64,000 nt of DNA from Marisa cornuarietis (GCA_004794655.1 SMMW01000619.1:1488001-1552000); one strand, 5' to 3'. Positions 24,681 to 37,884 are shown, counted from the stretch's first letter. Made by a program: numbers and translations. The notes: generated by a model not told the origin, from the sequence alone.

Positions 24681-25930
24681 AAGATGTTGAGACCATGTTT
24701 ACAAGAAAATGTGGCCTTCACAATGTTCATTCTCTAAAACCTCACTCCTCAACAGCTGAAAGGTCACACACCTATTTCTGTTCCATTTTCTGAGAAGGTT
24801 AGCATACATAAATATTTTTTTTCCTCTGCGACTTTTGTACCATATTTGCCTAAAGCAATTTGCGATGACTAAATGTTTCACGTGCAAACATTTATAAGAC
24901 AAAACAGGTGACGGGCCATGCTGACTTTTTTAAGGGAATAGAGTGGGTGTACCTGTAAGGTCAGCTGACAAGACATTCCTATGAGCGAAGTTAGTCATAG
25001 TCAAGAAAGAAATTGGAATCGGCGATGATCGTTGATTCTTCTGAACTGGGTTCAGATACTAAAGGTTTGCTGAGTTAAGAGGCGATTGAATGCAGTGTTG
25101 GATGTGAAGGTAACCATGTCCGTGCTTTCATTAAGGAGGCTGCGCAGTGTTGTGTGATGTTAGAAAACTAAACTGGTCATGCGCAGTGAAGCCGAGAGCA
25201 GCCGTTGCACGAGTGTTGCTCTGAATAATTGTAGAGACAGATGTGGCGCCAGGGCAGCCTCACCAGCCCCTTGTGAAGTGCCCCTGGCTCCCTGATGACA
25301 GACGTCTACAAATCCTGCCCTCGTTTAAAGGAAGACTCGCCACGAGTGCACTCACAGAAATTGTCGTCTGCGCGACAAAATCCTGGACAGCACGTGCCGA
25401 GGGCTGCATGCACACTCCATGCGTTCGCCCCTGAACTCCCGCACGAGAATGAGTTTCAAAACTTGAGCATAAAATTTGTCTCTTGTATCATCTCACCTCA
25501 TCTACTTATTTCCTGATTGTAGGCTACAAAGAGGCATATTTGTTCTGAATTACATTCTACCCTTTCGCAATACATGCTCCGTGATCTATTGTCGTTTGGA
25601 AGAAGCTTAATGGCGAGGAGACTAGAGGCTAGCCGCACTGTCTATTAGCTGGTGAGATAAGATGAATGTAGACCCAAAGAGATCATCTTTCTGGTCATCT
25701 GTTGCGTCTGTAGCCCCCGCAGTGTCTAATCACTGACAATGGTGTTTGTGTGGGCGAGTCGGCGCGTGCACCGCGCGTGCTTGGACCTGTCTCAGTCGGT
25801 GCGTCTGTTTTTGTCTGCCGGACTGTCTGTGTGCTCATGCGCTCACGTGTACACACACGAGCGTGAATGCGGACTATGACAGTAAACTGCAAGGAGGGCG
25901 CAATGAAGACAGATTGAGAGAGATGGGAAG
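24681..25930. other. No confident feature
   Basis: Short frames only. No repeat unit or family match. Confidence 0.5.
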
Positions 25931-25934
25931 GTTG

Positions 25935-25990
25935 TGTATGTGTGTGTATAATATATATGTGTGTGTGTGTGTGTGTGTGCGTGTGTGTAA
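25935..25990 (+). repeat. (TG)n with an internal TATA block
   Basis: TGTGTGTG, then TATAATATATATG, then a longer TG run with one CG interruption. Confidence 0.9.
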
Positions 25991-26397
25991 AGACAGGCAT
26001 GCAGCCATGAATGGTCTTTCTGCGTGTTTCTGTCCCCGAGTTCTCGCTCTCACTCTTATTGAGAAAGCGAGAAAGAGTGAGAGATGGAGGAAGAAAGTGT
26101 ATGAGAGAGAAAGAGAGAAGAAAGTGGTCTGTCTGACTGGCCTCGAAAGACAACCTTTGACCCTCATTTACGGCGCAAAATTCTCCAAAGTGTCCAATAA
26201 TCGGCGCAGAGCACAGAAAACACTGTCGTGACGGCAGCTGCCACACTCATATGTTTCTATCATCTCTTCAAGTGCATTATTATTATTATTATGTGTGGAA
26301 TCTTGTTGTGGCTCGTCTGCACCTAATCAACACACAAGAATCTGCAACCCTGAGGACCCAGCCCTCCCCCAGCCTTCCCATCATGCAGTAGCGCGCA

Positions 26398-26553
26398 CTC
26401 TCCTCTAGCACTCTAGTAGTCTAGCTAATGCTAGCACTCTAGCGCTCTGGCTACTCTAGCAGTCTGACTAGCAGTCTAGCTAGTCTAGTAGTCTAGCAGT
26501 CTGGCTACTCTAGCAGTCTAGTAGTCTAGCAATCTAGCACTCTAGCTAGTCTA
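26398..26553 (+). repeat. ~10-bp minisatellite, CTCTAGCAGT family
   Basis: About fifteen imperfect units of TCTAGCAGTC or CTAGTAGTCT type. CTAG recurs throughout, making the array nearly self-complementary at short range. Confidence 0.85.
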
Positions 26554-27434
26554 GCTGCTTCTCCGCTGATCACGTGATACAGTCAGCACGTGCTGTTCTT
26601 TGTCCGCTTGTTTTATCCCCAACATACATCAGCGTGTGACTTGGGTTGTCCTACCTGTCAAGTAGTTTGGAAACTCTACACCTTTCCTGTGACTTACTTT
26701 CTGCTTGTCCGGTATCCATGGCGGGCAGAATGAAGTCACCCGACTTCCTGCTCCAGGAGGCATTGGAAGTGTTCAGTCGATGCAGTGTTGTGGTCCTTGT
26801 TTGCCGTAATGAGTCACAACTCATTCACCAATCACCATTAAATTTTCAGCATTGTTCCTCTCTCTCTCTCTCTCTTTTGATCGCGTGAAAGTCGGTGAGC
26901 GCACTGTCCGCCACCTACGCAAATATAAAACGGGTGGCGAGTACATTTGACGATCGATTTTTGTCGGAATGGCCTGCTGTGTCTGTAGAAAGGTGATCAC
27001 AGGCTGGTTTACACTCTAACTTCTGTCATAACAAGTAGGTTTCACGTGTTAGTCTACCGTCAAACCTCTCCAATGAGCTGCTTGAGGTCTGGACTCACAC
27101 TCACAGCTCTACTACTCACCCACTGCTCGTCCTTTTGCTGCTTTACACTCCAACCTCTCCACAAGAAATCGGCCTTCAGTGATGTTTTCTTTCTGCCCTC
27201 TCAATAATAATAAAGCTTCCCCCTAATTAATTTATATATTTATATATATATATATGAATGCGTAATCAAAAGAAAGTGAACAGTTACAGATTCCTCTGGA
27301 CCCTATACGTGGTCGGCAGTTGTTGGTTTGCAACTATCTGTATGTAAGAGAGGGCAAAGGCCACACTCAAATTGTTGAAAACTTGTGTTTGTAGTTGACT
27401 GCCTTACACTCAGTCTTTTATAGGAGTTGGCAGT

Positions 27435-27438
<4 letters not shown>
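26554..27438. other. No confident feature
   Basis: Two CACGTG sites (26572-26595), a (CT)n run at 26860 and a (TA)n run at 27236-27254. No gene seen. Confidence 0.5.

Positions 27439-27498
<60 letters not shown>
27439..27498 (+). repeat. (CA)n microsatellite
   Basis: About 30 uninterrupted CA dinucleotides. Confidence 0.98.
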
Positions 27499-27502
<4 letters not shown>

Positions 27503-27779
27503 TCTACATGTTTATGCGGTGTGATTAAAGAAAAGCCGTGAAAACAATGTATCTCAGTGGTCTGTGGAAGTGTATCTGTGTGAAGGTAAGTGTGTGGCAG
27601 TCTCCTGCAGTCTGTGCAAGTGACTGATAGACAGAAAAGATAAGTCACGTGATAAACGAGGTCGTTAGTCTGTGGCAGGAGAGGCGGACTTCAGTAGTCC
27701 GGGTAAAACCGCTCCAGTGGCTCAAAATAATGCACTTCATTGATTCTTCCTCATCTGTAGTGCCTGGCTCTTTCCTTTG

Positions 27780-27895
27780 TTTCAACGTTTGTTTGTTTGA
27801 ACGTTTCTTCGTTTGTTTGTTTGAACGTTTGAACGTTTGTTCGTTTGTTTGTTTGCTTGTTTGCTTGCTTGCTTGCTTGATTGTTGGTTTATTTG
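27780..27895 (+). repeat. GTTT/GAAC/GCTT tetranucleotide tract
   Basis: Imperfect GTTT repeats with interspersed GAACGTTT blocks drift to GCTT at the right end. The reverse strand reads Lys/Gln/Thr-rich peptides from it. Confidence 0.85.
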
Positions 27896-29594
27896 GTTGT
27901 ACGTTCACTTGTTGTTTTAGTTTGTTAGATAATTAACTCTCTTGATTAATCGTTTCTATGTTAGTTGGTCATCGAAAACAATATATATATATATATTATG
28001 TTTCAATTTTATTGTAAGGCAAGAGTTTTCAACAACAACAACAACAACAATGCTCAGTGTGAATGTTTTGTGGTGGAGTCATGTTTGGCGGCAATTCAAC
28101 AATTCTTGTGTCCCATAGTACTTGTAAACAGCAGCTTCATCCACAGATGTACAGCGAGATGTGAACCCACATACCACTCTCCTCACTGTCCTGGTTACAT
28201 GCACCAGCTGTCTGCCACCAGAGTTAGTGTCAGGGTTAGTGTCCGTCTCCAGGCAGCCTTTAGAGACAGACTGGGGGCTGGTGCTGTTTATCAGTTTTTG
28301 TTATCAAGTCAGAACCGTTTTATTTTTTGTATTAAGTTCTAGCGGCTCCACTAAGGACAGAAAAGCTGCAGATGGAAGTTACTTGTAGGGCGGATTAGAA
28401 TTGCATGTCCATTTTATCAACACTGACAACACAGCGATGATGTCTGTGAAATCAATGCTTCAGTCATTTGCAGAACAGCTTTGGTAAACGAAGTTCAGTC
28501 CAGAGGGAATTTGTTTGGGTGTTTGGGCCGAGATTATTGTGCTTGAGAGGGGCTGCTAATCGAGCCATGATGCACAGCTGTACACACTCAAACCCATCTC
28601 CCTGTTCAAATAATCCACACAAGCTGGGAGGGTGGTGGCTTCACGATGCTGTGTGAGGTCACGTGACAACTTTGCATCTGTTGGAAATTACTGTGAGAAT
28701 ACTGGGGCTTACAAGCTACGAACTTAGTGCGATAGAGACTCTGAACAGCTGAGTGAGAAAGGTTGGTGGCTCGTGGGTGGTTAGAGGGTAGGGGGGGAGA
28801 CATGCATGCACTATTTTCTTTAATTGTTAGCCCGAGGTGTATCGACGACCCACTGAAGTCTCTTTGAATAGACCAAACAGGAGATGGGCTGAAAGGGTGA
28901 GACTGGGACCATAGGGAGAAGGAGCCGAAGCTTTAAGCTTGAGTTTCTGAAAGGTTTCAACATTATGGGCAGAAGTCTAGTCTGTGGACGGGCTTTGTCA
29001 TACAACAACACAAAGCCATTCTTCACATCCCAGGCGCTTGCTTTGAATTATAGGCTTTGGTCTGTCAGTAAGCTTTTGTCTGTAACGATCACTGTCTGTT
29101 GTTAACCCCTCTATCAGGAGATTGTACTGCTGTACTGGGCCGACAGTGCTGCCACTATAAGCACGACAGCAACTGCACTGTGGATAAATATGTAGTCACC
29201 CTTTTATATATTATAGTTACTACCTTCTTTGACCGTTAGTGACGTGTACATACCGGGTATTGCTCGGTCCTCACCGGAGTGTCAGCAGTCAGGGTGCTGC
29301 CCACGTGATCAAGACCCAGAGATTGAGGTGTGCTTGTAATACCACTGTCACAGTCTGGAATCAATGATTGGATAGTAGCAATTAGCATGGCTGGGGAACA
29401 GGCACTCACACAGAACACTGTGTTAGCATTACAATAATTTTCATTTCACTTTTGGTCAGGACAAAACCCCGAACGAACGCATAGCACATACTTGTTCAAT
29501 CGAGATCTCTTCCCTTTTTTTTTATTCTCTGAAGTTTTTTTAAAAACAGAAATCCGATCTACATTTATCTCCATAGTTGTGATATGCAATAAAG
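27896..29594. other. No confident feature
   Basis: (AT)n at 27980-27996 and (CAA)n at 28031-28049. Otherwise no repeat or gene recognised. Confidence 0.5.
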
Positions 29595-30480
29595 GTTTTT
29601 AATAATAATAATAATGATAATAATTGTATAGCACATTTCTCCACACAGAGGTGAGCTCGATGTGCTACACAAGAGACCAGGAGCAGTGGGGAAGGAGGCC
29701 GAGGGGTGTAGATGTCACAATGGAGTAAAAACAAACACAACATTAATTAAACATGCACCAGTTAGCAATACAACAACATGAAGGAACATAGAGACAGGAG
29801 TGTGGGAGAGAAAGAACAACATGATGGACGAGTTATAGTAGGTGTTCTCAAACAAGAGATGTTTTAAGTCCAGATCAGAAGACTTGTACCGACTCCACTG
29901 TGCTGAGAGACAGAGACAGGTCATTACAAATACTGGGAAGAGAGAAGGAGAAAGAGCGACGACCGAACATCTCCAGTCTGATACGTGGAACAGAGAGAAA
30001 ACCGGCGATGATATGAGAAGACAAGGTGAGACAGACTGAGGCAAGACGATGAACAACACAGCCAAGCATGGCGGGTGTCCACTGGCAGTCAGTGGAGATG
30101 ATGTACAAGTGGTGTACCATGGTCGCCCTTCCACTCACGGAATACAAGGCAGGCAGCACTGTTCTCAGCTCTCTGGGGCTTGTCATTCAGGCGGCCAGCA
30201 AGATGTTTGAAGAGAGAGAGAGAGAGTAGTCAAGTCTGGACAACACAAAGTCCGACATAAGCTGCTTGGTGCAGACAACAGAGAGGAGATGTCTCATGCG
30301 GCTCATCCTGCCAACTTCAAGAAAGATGGATTTGCAAACTGAGTTAACATGATCTAAAACACGATATCTGAGACTGTTTATTGTAACTGCAGCAATTGTA
30401 CTATTGCAGGAATACAGATACTGCAACATTGGTTACTAACTTAATGGTAACCTTGCCAACCTCCAGTACATTCTAAGTGC
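29595..30480 (-). pseudogene. LINE 3' half, CR1/L2-like, truncated and broken
   Basis: On the minus strand, at 30186-30429, a frame reads NSVCKSIFLEVGRMSRMRHL and then FVLSRLDYSLSLSS. This corresponds to the segment of CR1/L2-type LINE polymerases downstream of the FADD palm, ending in the usual R-L-D-Y-C-N-S-L-L-A-G. A (CT)n insertion disrupts it. The downstream sequence continues in shifting frames with ENSAACLVFREW, HHLHWLPVD and, near 29990, ETFGRRSFSF, all expected in this order. The element ends after a 3' UTR at an ATT-type tail (29599-29622), with the GTATAGCACATTTC signature just before it. Frameshifts, a microsatellite and 5' truncation make it dead. Confidence 0.85.
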
Positions 30481-31369
30481 AACATCGAGCTTCAACTCCA
30501 ATCTCTGTCTGCGGGTGTCAACTGTAGGAGTCACCTCACTCCTGCAACATGAATTTCAAGTTTGTTGGCATCCTACATTTGCTTTCATTCCAGTCCACAC
30601 ACTGCTTGTGTCTTCTTTCACTTTTCGTGCTTCTGTTTATTCTGATGCAGGAAATCTTTCCAGCCCAGCATGTCGCAGAGTTCATTTGAATACAGGAATC
30701 AATGTCGAGGGTCCTCAAACGTTTGACACAGCTTGGCTGCTTTTTAGCTCATTTTTTCTATAAAAAAAATTCCATTTGAGTTGAATCCGAAAGATCAAAA
30801 GTCCCTTTGGTTTAAACAGATCACCAACAGGGAGCGAACTAGGCTTCCGGTGTGATGAAGAGATCCTCTCCAATGGTGTTACCGGTTTGAAGAGGGGCGA
30901 TAAAATCGATTCTAAAGTTTGCTTTCATTTTTCAGACATCAGTCACGCAGAAGGCGATCTGATAAGGAAATGAGGCTACGGTGAGATGTAGGGGCAATAA
31001 ACGGGTAAATATGGCGGGGCAGGGATGACGACGATGGCGATGATGACGACGATGATGAGGAAAGAATTCTGGCCGAATACAGGCAGACAATGGAGTATTT
31101 TTTATTACTTGTCAGGAAGTGACGAGTGTGTTTAAGATGCTTTCAAACGAAATTGTCGTTCACTTAATGAGATGATGGTCACATGATGATATCGTAGCAT
31201 AAACACGAAATCTTTTCAGATATGATACATCAGTATCATGCTCCTCTGTGATATACGTCAGTTCATCGCAAATCCTGATAATGATGATTATTATGACTTT
31301 TTGTATTTTATTGTAATGACTCATACCCTTACAATGGTTTCGTCTACATTCATGTACATTGATGATGCT
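30481..31369. other. No confident feature
   Basis: A GATGACGA-type run at 31024-31060. Otherwise no recognised gene. Confidence 0.5.
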
Positions 31370-31372
31370 CGG

Positions 31373-31439
31373 CTCACTGACTCACTCACTGACTCACTCA
31401 CTCACTCACTCACTCACTCACTCACTCACTCACTCACTC
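31373..31439 (+). repeat. (CACT)n microsatellite
   Basis: Uninterrupted CACT units for most of its length, with ACTG variants at the left end. Confidence 0.97.
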
Positions 31440-34400
31440 TGGGGAAGTTCTATGTGCATGCAGTCCGTGAGGACCCGCCAGTATGTTCCGAGGACATAAC
31501 GAGGTCCAGTAGAATTGTACCAGACACTCGGTGTGTTGTGAATGAGATCAGACATCAAGCAGGTAGCGGGGTCTCTAGGTCGCCATGCGCTGACAAGAGG
31601 TAAATAAGACCTGCATACTCACACCATGAACACCAATTATTTACAAGTAGCGGAGAAGCTGGTGTGGCGGGCAACTATTGAAGTCAGTACCACAAGGAGG
31701 TCGTGTCTACCGAGTGTCTACCGGTGTCCATAGTAACAGCGGCAGAAGTAGCGATTATCACAGCAGGAATGGTGAGGGAGAGATCGACGGTGCGGGGAGC
31801 AGAGGTGTGTGGGGTGGGGTAAGAAGACTTCATTAATCACAGAAGTAGCAGTGGCAGAATAAAACAAAGTTTGCTTATTTTAAGTAGTTTGTCTCATAAC
31901 ACGTGCAGTATCATCTACATCTCCATCAGGAGTAATAAAAAATCTGCCGTCCTTGTCCTTGGGTTGTGCACGTAGACCAGATCTCTTGCTCAGCTCCATC
32001 CCTTGTTTTTTCCTGTGTTTTTTTTTTTTGTTTGTTTTTTTTTTGAGGGAGTGGAAGAAGGAAGCATGGGAGGGGCTTTATCCATTCCTGTATTGAGTGG
32101 GAGGTGGAGTCTATATGTGCGTGTGTGTGTGCGTGCGTGTGTGTGTGTGTGTGGCTGGCGTGACTAGAGTTCAGCAGCCTGTAGCTGGAGGGCAGACCAC
32201 TGAAGGCTGTAAGCCCCGCGCTGTTGGAGGCGTTGTGTAAGTCGTTGCTGTACATCCCTCTGCCTGCACTCCTGGTGTTTGGCCGTCGAAATCCGACTGC
32301 AAATCCTGGCGGGGCAAGCAGCCTCATTGTCATGCTAGACGACGTACATCCATGCAAATGCGATATTCTCATAGCAGGGGACCTCGCAATCGATTCGCTT
32401 CAGTCAGCGACTTTGCATAGGAAATTTCCGGAACCTTCTGAGGACTCCAGCAATTCATTCACTCGGACGTTGGCGCGTACGCCTGAATTTCTTCATGGCA
32501 GTAACAACCTGGGTGGAATGTGTACCTTTGCAGGGGAATAAACATGCACTGCCCATTGTGCCACTGGTCCATGGAGGGGCCAAGTATGCTGCAGTGCATT
32601 GCTGTCCAGAATTATCTCGCGCAGCATCCCTCGGTAATTACATCCGGTCCACTCGTCTACGTAATCTTCCATTATTAATGAGTCTCACTTGTATTACACG
32701 CTGAATTACCCCGAAATACATCGTGAAAACTTAACAATGCCTCGGAGAGTGTCAGATGACTAGAAGGGGGTGGAGTTGTCGAACTACTTGATGTTAAATG
32801 TGACTTTTTCTCCGAAGTACTTACCGTTGACTGTCCAGTGACATTTTTGCAGATTACGTGGTGGTGATAATTACAAGGTGTCTACAAGGTGCAAATTGGC
32901 GAGAAAGGATGCTGGAATTGCAGTTTATGAACATTGTGTCATTGGGATTATTTTACGAGCATAACGATATTGTGTGTTCATGCACATCATCTGATTAGTA
33001 CGGCCTTTGTGGTCGTGAACAGATATAATGAAGGGTGTAAAGGACTTGATGACATGGCCATTATATTACTAAAGAGAATATGGCGAGAAGGACATGCGTT
33101 TGGCTTTTCTGAAAGTCCACCTCGAAAAACCACAGCGATTATTAATATTTCACATATGTAAATATTTGCCGGGAAAAGCATTAAGAGATGTGATCTATTG
33201 ATCGAGCTCTAGCGACGATTATATTGTCAGCTTGCCGTGACGATAATGCATGTGATGTATAGCTCTCTCTCTCTCTCTCTCACCATCTAAACCTATGGCT
33301 TGGTCTTCATGGCCACACATTATACTTTGTGATCTACATCAGCTTTACATCACCTGTTTAATTAAGACTGTCCACAGACGACTGACTGACAGGGTCATGG
33401 TCAACTGTACTGGTAACACCTATCGCCACTTTCTTTGTGTTGTTTTATCTTGTTTTTTTAAGTTTTGTTGTTATTGTTTTCAATTTCCTGTGGGAGCTAT
33501 AGGTTTTAATCACATGCTGTCTGGGCCAAAATATCTCTACACTAAGGACCCAGTTTCTCTGAACTCCGCCATCACAAGAGTCAGTGCTGACTGTTGACTG
33601 TATGCAGTGTATGTAACCCCAGTGTTTGAGTCAGTCAGTATCTGGCTATGGGTCTGTCTGTGCCTTCAATAAGTACTGGAACTGAAATATTTGGGTGCCT
33701 ATTATATATATATATATATATGTGTGTGCAAACATGTACATCTGTATGTGGTGCAGGGAGGAGGGTTTCCATTTTGTACATGGGTATATATGTAGTAATA
33801 AATAAACGTGTCGAGAAAATTGAGGTCACCATTAAGACTCATATGATTTCACTTGGCAAATAAATTACCTTACATTATCATATCTTTTTGATCCTACCTT
33901 CCCTGATCTTACTGACTTTCATGGTGTTATTTAATCTTATCTTATTTGGGGAGAGTTTGACTACTGGTGTAAAATATACTCGACTGTCGCCGGTTCCAGA
34001 CCTGTTCGAGTCTTAAAAATAATATTAAAATGCCAACACTAACCCAGCAATTGAATTGTCCGGCACCAGTGTCTACCTGATATATTGAAGGATGACTGGG
34101 TGGCGGAAGGAGACTGTCGGGCTTGGTCTTCTACATGCCGTAGTCTAGGCATGGTGAACCACTTACAACTGCTACGTTATCAGACTCTTTTCACTTTGTT
34201 AAAAATTGTGAGAAGATTTTGAAAAAACAAGTCAATTTACAATCTGTACATCTGAAACATCGACTGCAGATTGTCACGGGATCAACAGAAGCAGGGAAAG
34301 TGTCTTCACTACATTCCACGCCATACCTCTCCCTCACCCCACCCTCTCAACCAAAGTTTGTTGTCGACCTGCCTCCGAGGACGCATTTTCCGCCACAAAA

Positions 34401-34689
34401 ATGCAAGGACACGAATTACCGAAAAGGAACGAATGGTGCAGGCTTTTACCCGTCAGCCCCTCGAGGACGGTTCATAAGCTTGTCCCGGAGACCCCGGGCG
34501 GGGCGGGACGAGATCACAGGGCAGGGAGCCGTCAGGGATCGCTGCCTGACGATGTTTGGTCGTGCAGGCATGAGTGTTCTGGACACATAGCCTGACCACC
34601 AATGCTGTATAAGATACCCTAGAGGATCACGGGGGCGAGTGATGCCAGACCTAACTTTTCTTCTGTTTGAGCCTGCTTTAAATGCCACC
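31440..34689. other. No confident gene; small TG and AT runs
   Basis: Holds a GT/GC-rich run at 32112-32152 and an (AT)n run at 33703-33722. Several open frames (for example 32224-32541 and 34219-34590) have no family resemblance and lack convincing splice boundaries. Confidence 0.5.
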
Positions 34690-35327
34690 ATGAGTATTGT
34701 AAAACCATTGTCTTTGTTCTAGACTGCTTTAAATGGTACCATGAATAGTGCAGGACCAGTGTCTTTGTTCTAGACTGCTTTAAATGGTACCATGAATAGT
34801 GCAGGACCATTGTCTTTGTTCTAGACTGCTTTAAATGGTACCATGAATAGTGCAGGACCATTGTCTTTGTTCTAGACTGCTTTAAATGGTACCATGAATA
34901 GTGCAGGGCCATTGTCTTTGTTCTAGACTGCTTTAAATGGTACCATGAATAGTGCAGGACCATTGTCTTTGTTCTAGACTGCTTTAAATGGTACCATGAA
35001 TAGTGCAGGACCATTGTCTTTGTTCTAGACTGCTTTAAATGGTACCATGAATAGTGCAGGACCATTGTCTTTGTTCTAGACTGCTTTAAATGGTACCATG
35101 AATAGTGCAGGGCCATTGTCTTTGTTCTAGACTGCTTTAAATGGTACCATGAATAGTGCAGGACCATTGTCTTTGTTCTAGACTGCTTTAAATGGTACCA
35201 TGAATAGTGCAGGACCATTGTCTTTGTTCTAGACTGCTTTAAATGGTACCATGAATAGTGCAGGACCATTGTCTTTGTTCTAGCCTGCTTTAAATGCTAT
35301 CTTGAATAGTACAGGACCAGTGTCTTT
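34690..35327 (+). repeat. 51-bp satellite array, 12 near-identical copies
   Basis: The core CTTTGTTCTAGACTGCTTTA recurs at exact 51-bp steps from 34712 to 35273, twelve times, with the rest of each unit (GGTACCATGAATAGTGCAGG) also conserved. Differences are mostly single bases, such as GGGCCATT for GGACCATT. Because 51 is a multiple of three and one minus-strand frame lacks stops, that frame stays open from 35269 to 34619. It repeats a 17-residue word containing HYSWYHLKQSRTKT, followed by about 20 non-repeat residues. No splice site, signal peptide or family match supports translation; the array itself is certain. Confidence 0.97.
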
Positions 35328-35759
35328 GAATTGGCTTCTGCTGTTATTCCTCCTCACCGTTCTGTTCCCTAGAACTCAGATCATGTGTTTATGTTGCCGA
35401 CATTTTTTTCTCTGTTGATATGTCTTTATTACATTGGTTTAATGAATAACGTAGATTACATTTTTATTTTTATTTATCTTTGTTCTTTTTTCATCACCTG
35501 GGGGTTATAAATGAACCCTTTGTTATTTGCCAGAAAAAAGTGTCTTGGTCCTCTTTGACACTTGGCTTTTCGCGATGACACATCTAACTTTCCTGGTTGT
35601 GTCATCTGCCCTAATCTTGTTTTCTTTACGAAAGGAAGTCTTCTTTCTCTGTGACATGAACACTAATTCTAAATAGTGGAAGAACAGTCTTTGAATCATT
35701 ATTCGCTTGCTATTCTACACCCGCACAAGGACGCCTTGTTGAACACCACGTGGACAACA
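35328..35759. other. No confident feature
   Basis: AT-rich spacer between the 51-bp array and the LINE remnant. Confidence 0.5.
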
Positions 35760-37845
35760 TGTACGTGTGGATAACATCATGACTTCTGTCCAACACAGCC
35801 AACTAAATACAAGCTTATCCATCTTATGCAGTTGATCGCCATTTATTGCTGCTTCCCTACAAATGACAATCATACATGTGTACGCCCCCACCTCTATGCA
35901 CAGTGACGAACAAGTAGAAATGTTCTTTAAACAGCTGGAAGGGGCCATAAAGGCTGCTCCGAGAAAGGATATCCTCGGAATAATCGGGAATTTTATTGTG
36001 GCTCAGACGCCCACCACCAGTGGGTTGGCACTGTAGGTCGCTTTGGTTTGACTAAACGAATGACAGGAGTCTTAAGCTTCTAGGGCTCACTCAAAGCTAC
36101 AGGTTAACCCCTGACATTACCCTTCACGCTCAGAATTGAACCTCAAGGTAGAACATCACACACCTAATTCTCGAAGTGGCTTCGACCTTTTACCCTAACG
36201 TTGATGAACTCTTTCAGGCGCCGCCCTGATTTTGTCGACTGTGATGTAGACACCCTCTGCAATCTCATCAAAGAGGTCCTCCTGTACACTGCCGAAAAGG
36301 GCCTTGGGCGCCCTAAGGCGAAAACGCAGCCCTGGGTCACGAAGGATTTTCTCGAAACCTTTGTGACCGTAGGCAATCCCAAAAGAGAAAAAGGTAGACC
36401 AACATCGAAGCACCTGTCGAAGATCGGAAGGTCAACCACGATGTCAGGAAAGGGATACAAGCTTCCATAATAAACTGAAGAGGAGAGATGCCCTGAGATA
36501 AAGGAATAGCTTGTGGAGTCAAACGTAAGGCCTACCACTTACTTAAGACCAAAAAACGTCAGTCATCACCATCGAGGGTCAGCAGAAAACATCAGTCATC
36601 ACCATCGAGGGTCAGCAGAAAAAGTCAGTCATCACCATCGAGGGTCAGTAGAAAACATCAGTCACCCAAAACGCCGCCTGCTTTTGGGCGATAAGGCTGT
36701 ACTCAGTCGCTGGACGGTGTACTACAGCGACCATTACAACTTCAAGACAACCTTGACACGAACGCAGACTCAATAGACCTACAAGTCCTCCGGGAAGAGA
36801 TCGAACAGTCTATTCACAGCCTGAATGGAGGAAAGCATTCGAGAGTAGACAACGTCCCAGAGGAGTTGCTCAAAGGTAAGATAGTGAAGACACTTACTAC
36901 CCTGTGTCGCAAATATGGACAAGAAAGTAGTGGCCTCCATAATGAATGCAATCACTGTTCATACCCCTCCCAAAGAAAGAGAGCACAAGCCAGCGCCAGA
37001 CTTATCGAATGGTAAACGGGATTAAACACCGCCCCACACTGGTCACTGAGGAACTGCTAGAACAGACTGGATTTCGAGTTGACAGGAATGCAGTTGAGCA
37101 GATCTTCAACAATCAAGTCCTGATCGAAAAACATCTCCAGCACGGTAAGGATCTCTATCATAACATCATTAACCTCAAGAATACTTTCCATAGAGAGACC
37201 TTGGTACGTGTTGGACATTTTTAACGTCGAGGAAGGTCTCTTCCCAACCATCCAGGCAGTGTACGACGACTCCAGGTGTGCGGTACTCCTCAACAACCAG
37301 GTGGTAAGTTACTAGCCACAACGGTGGTCGTTCGACAAGGTTGCTCTTTGTCCCTGGTTCTAGTTAACATCCATCTGGAGAAAACCATGCGAGATACACT
37401 CCACGATCACCATAACTCCGTGTATATCGGAGGGAGGCTACAATGTAATCCTTGCTTTGCCGATGACATCGATCTGATGGCGGGCAGCAATAGCGAGTTC
37501 AAGTATCTCACCGACAAGCTCGGGATAGAAATCAGCGGGAAAATAGCAAAATAATGGTGAACACCATCGGACCTGGCAAAGCGGATGTCCGCATTAATGG
37601 CGTATATATAGCTTGAGGTTGAGAGTTTTATGTCCCTGGTACAACCATCTGGAAGTATGGTGGCTGTGTGTGTGTGTGGGGGGGGGGAATATTCGTCATA
37701 GGATCGCAGCAGCAACAGCAGCGACGGCTCCCTTCAACAAGATATCGGTCAGTAGAAGTATCAGCTTTAGTATCACATTCAAGCTACACAAGCCCCTAGG
37801 TGTCCCTGTCATGGTGCGTCTCATCATGCCCCCCATCCTTCCGGA
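35760..37845 (+). pseudogene. LINE with APE endonuclease and RT, dead copy
   Basis: Domains appear in order across shifting frames. From 35872 the frame reads MTIIHVYAPTSMHSDEQVE, the mid-part of an APE-type endonuclease; the following G-D-W-N motif is degraded to GNFI, losing the catalytic Asp. Near 36240-36370 comes a linker with QPWVTKDFLE. Near 36780-36860 is IHSLNGGKHSRVDNVPEEL, then FIPLPKK near 36960. At 37055-37110 is EQTGFRVDRNAVEQIF, and at 37456 the RT active-site motif FADDID is intact. A tail at 37690-37790 (RIAAATAATAPFNKI) corresponds to the post-palm region. Frameshifts, stops and a 33-bp repeat expansion show it is inactive. RT-linked proteins of this type are often misannotated as craniofacial development protein 2-like. 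The 5' end is missing. Confidence 0.9.
36552..36668 (+). repeat. 33-bp tandem repeat inside the LINE
   Basis: Three full copies and a partial one of a unit holding GTCAGTCATCACCATCGAGG. The repeat lies in the linker between endonuclease and RT. Its length keeps the frame, giving an 11-residue word (VSHHHRGSAEN). Confidence 0.93.
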
Positions 37846-37884
37846 GACTGGTACTGGGATCATCAACCCTTTTTATGTCAGCCT

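Noticed and set aside
34619..35269. 216-codon minus frame as a real gene
   Set aside because: Explained by the 51-bp unit being stop-free and divisible by three; kept only as a finding.
34690..35327. CRISPR array
   Set aside because: The units are contiguous with no variable spacers, and the context is an animal genome.
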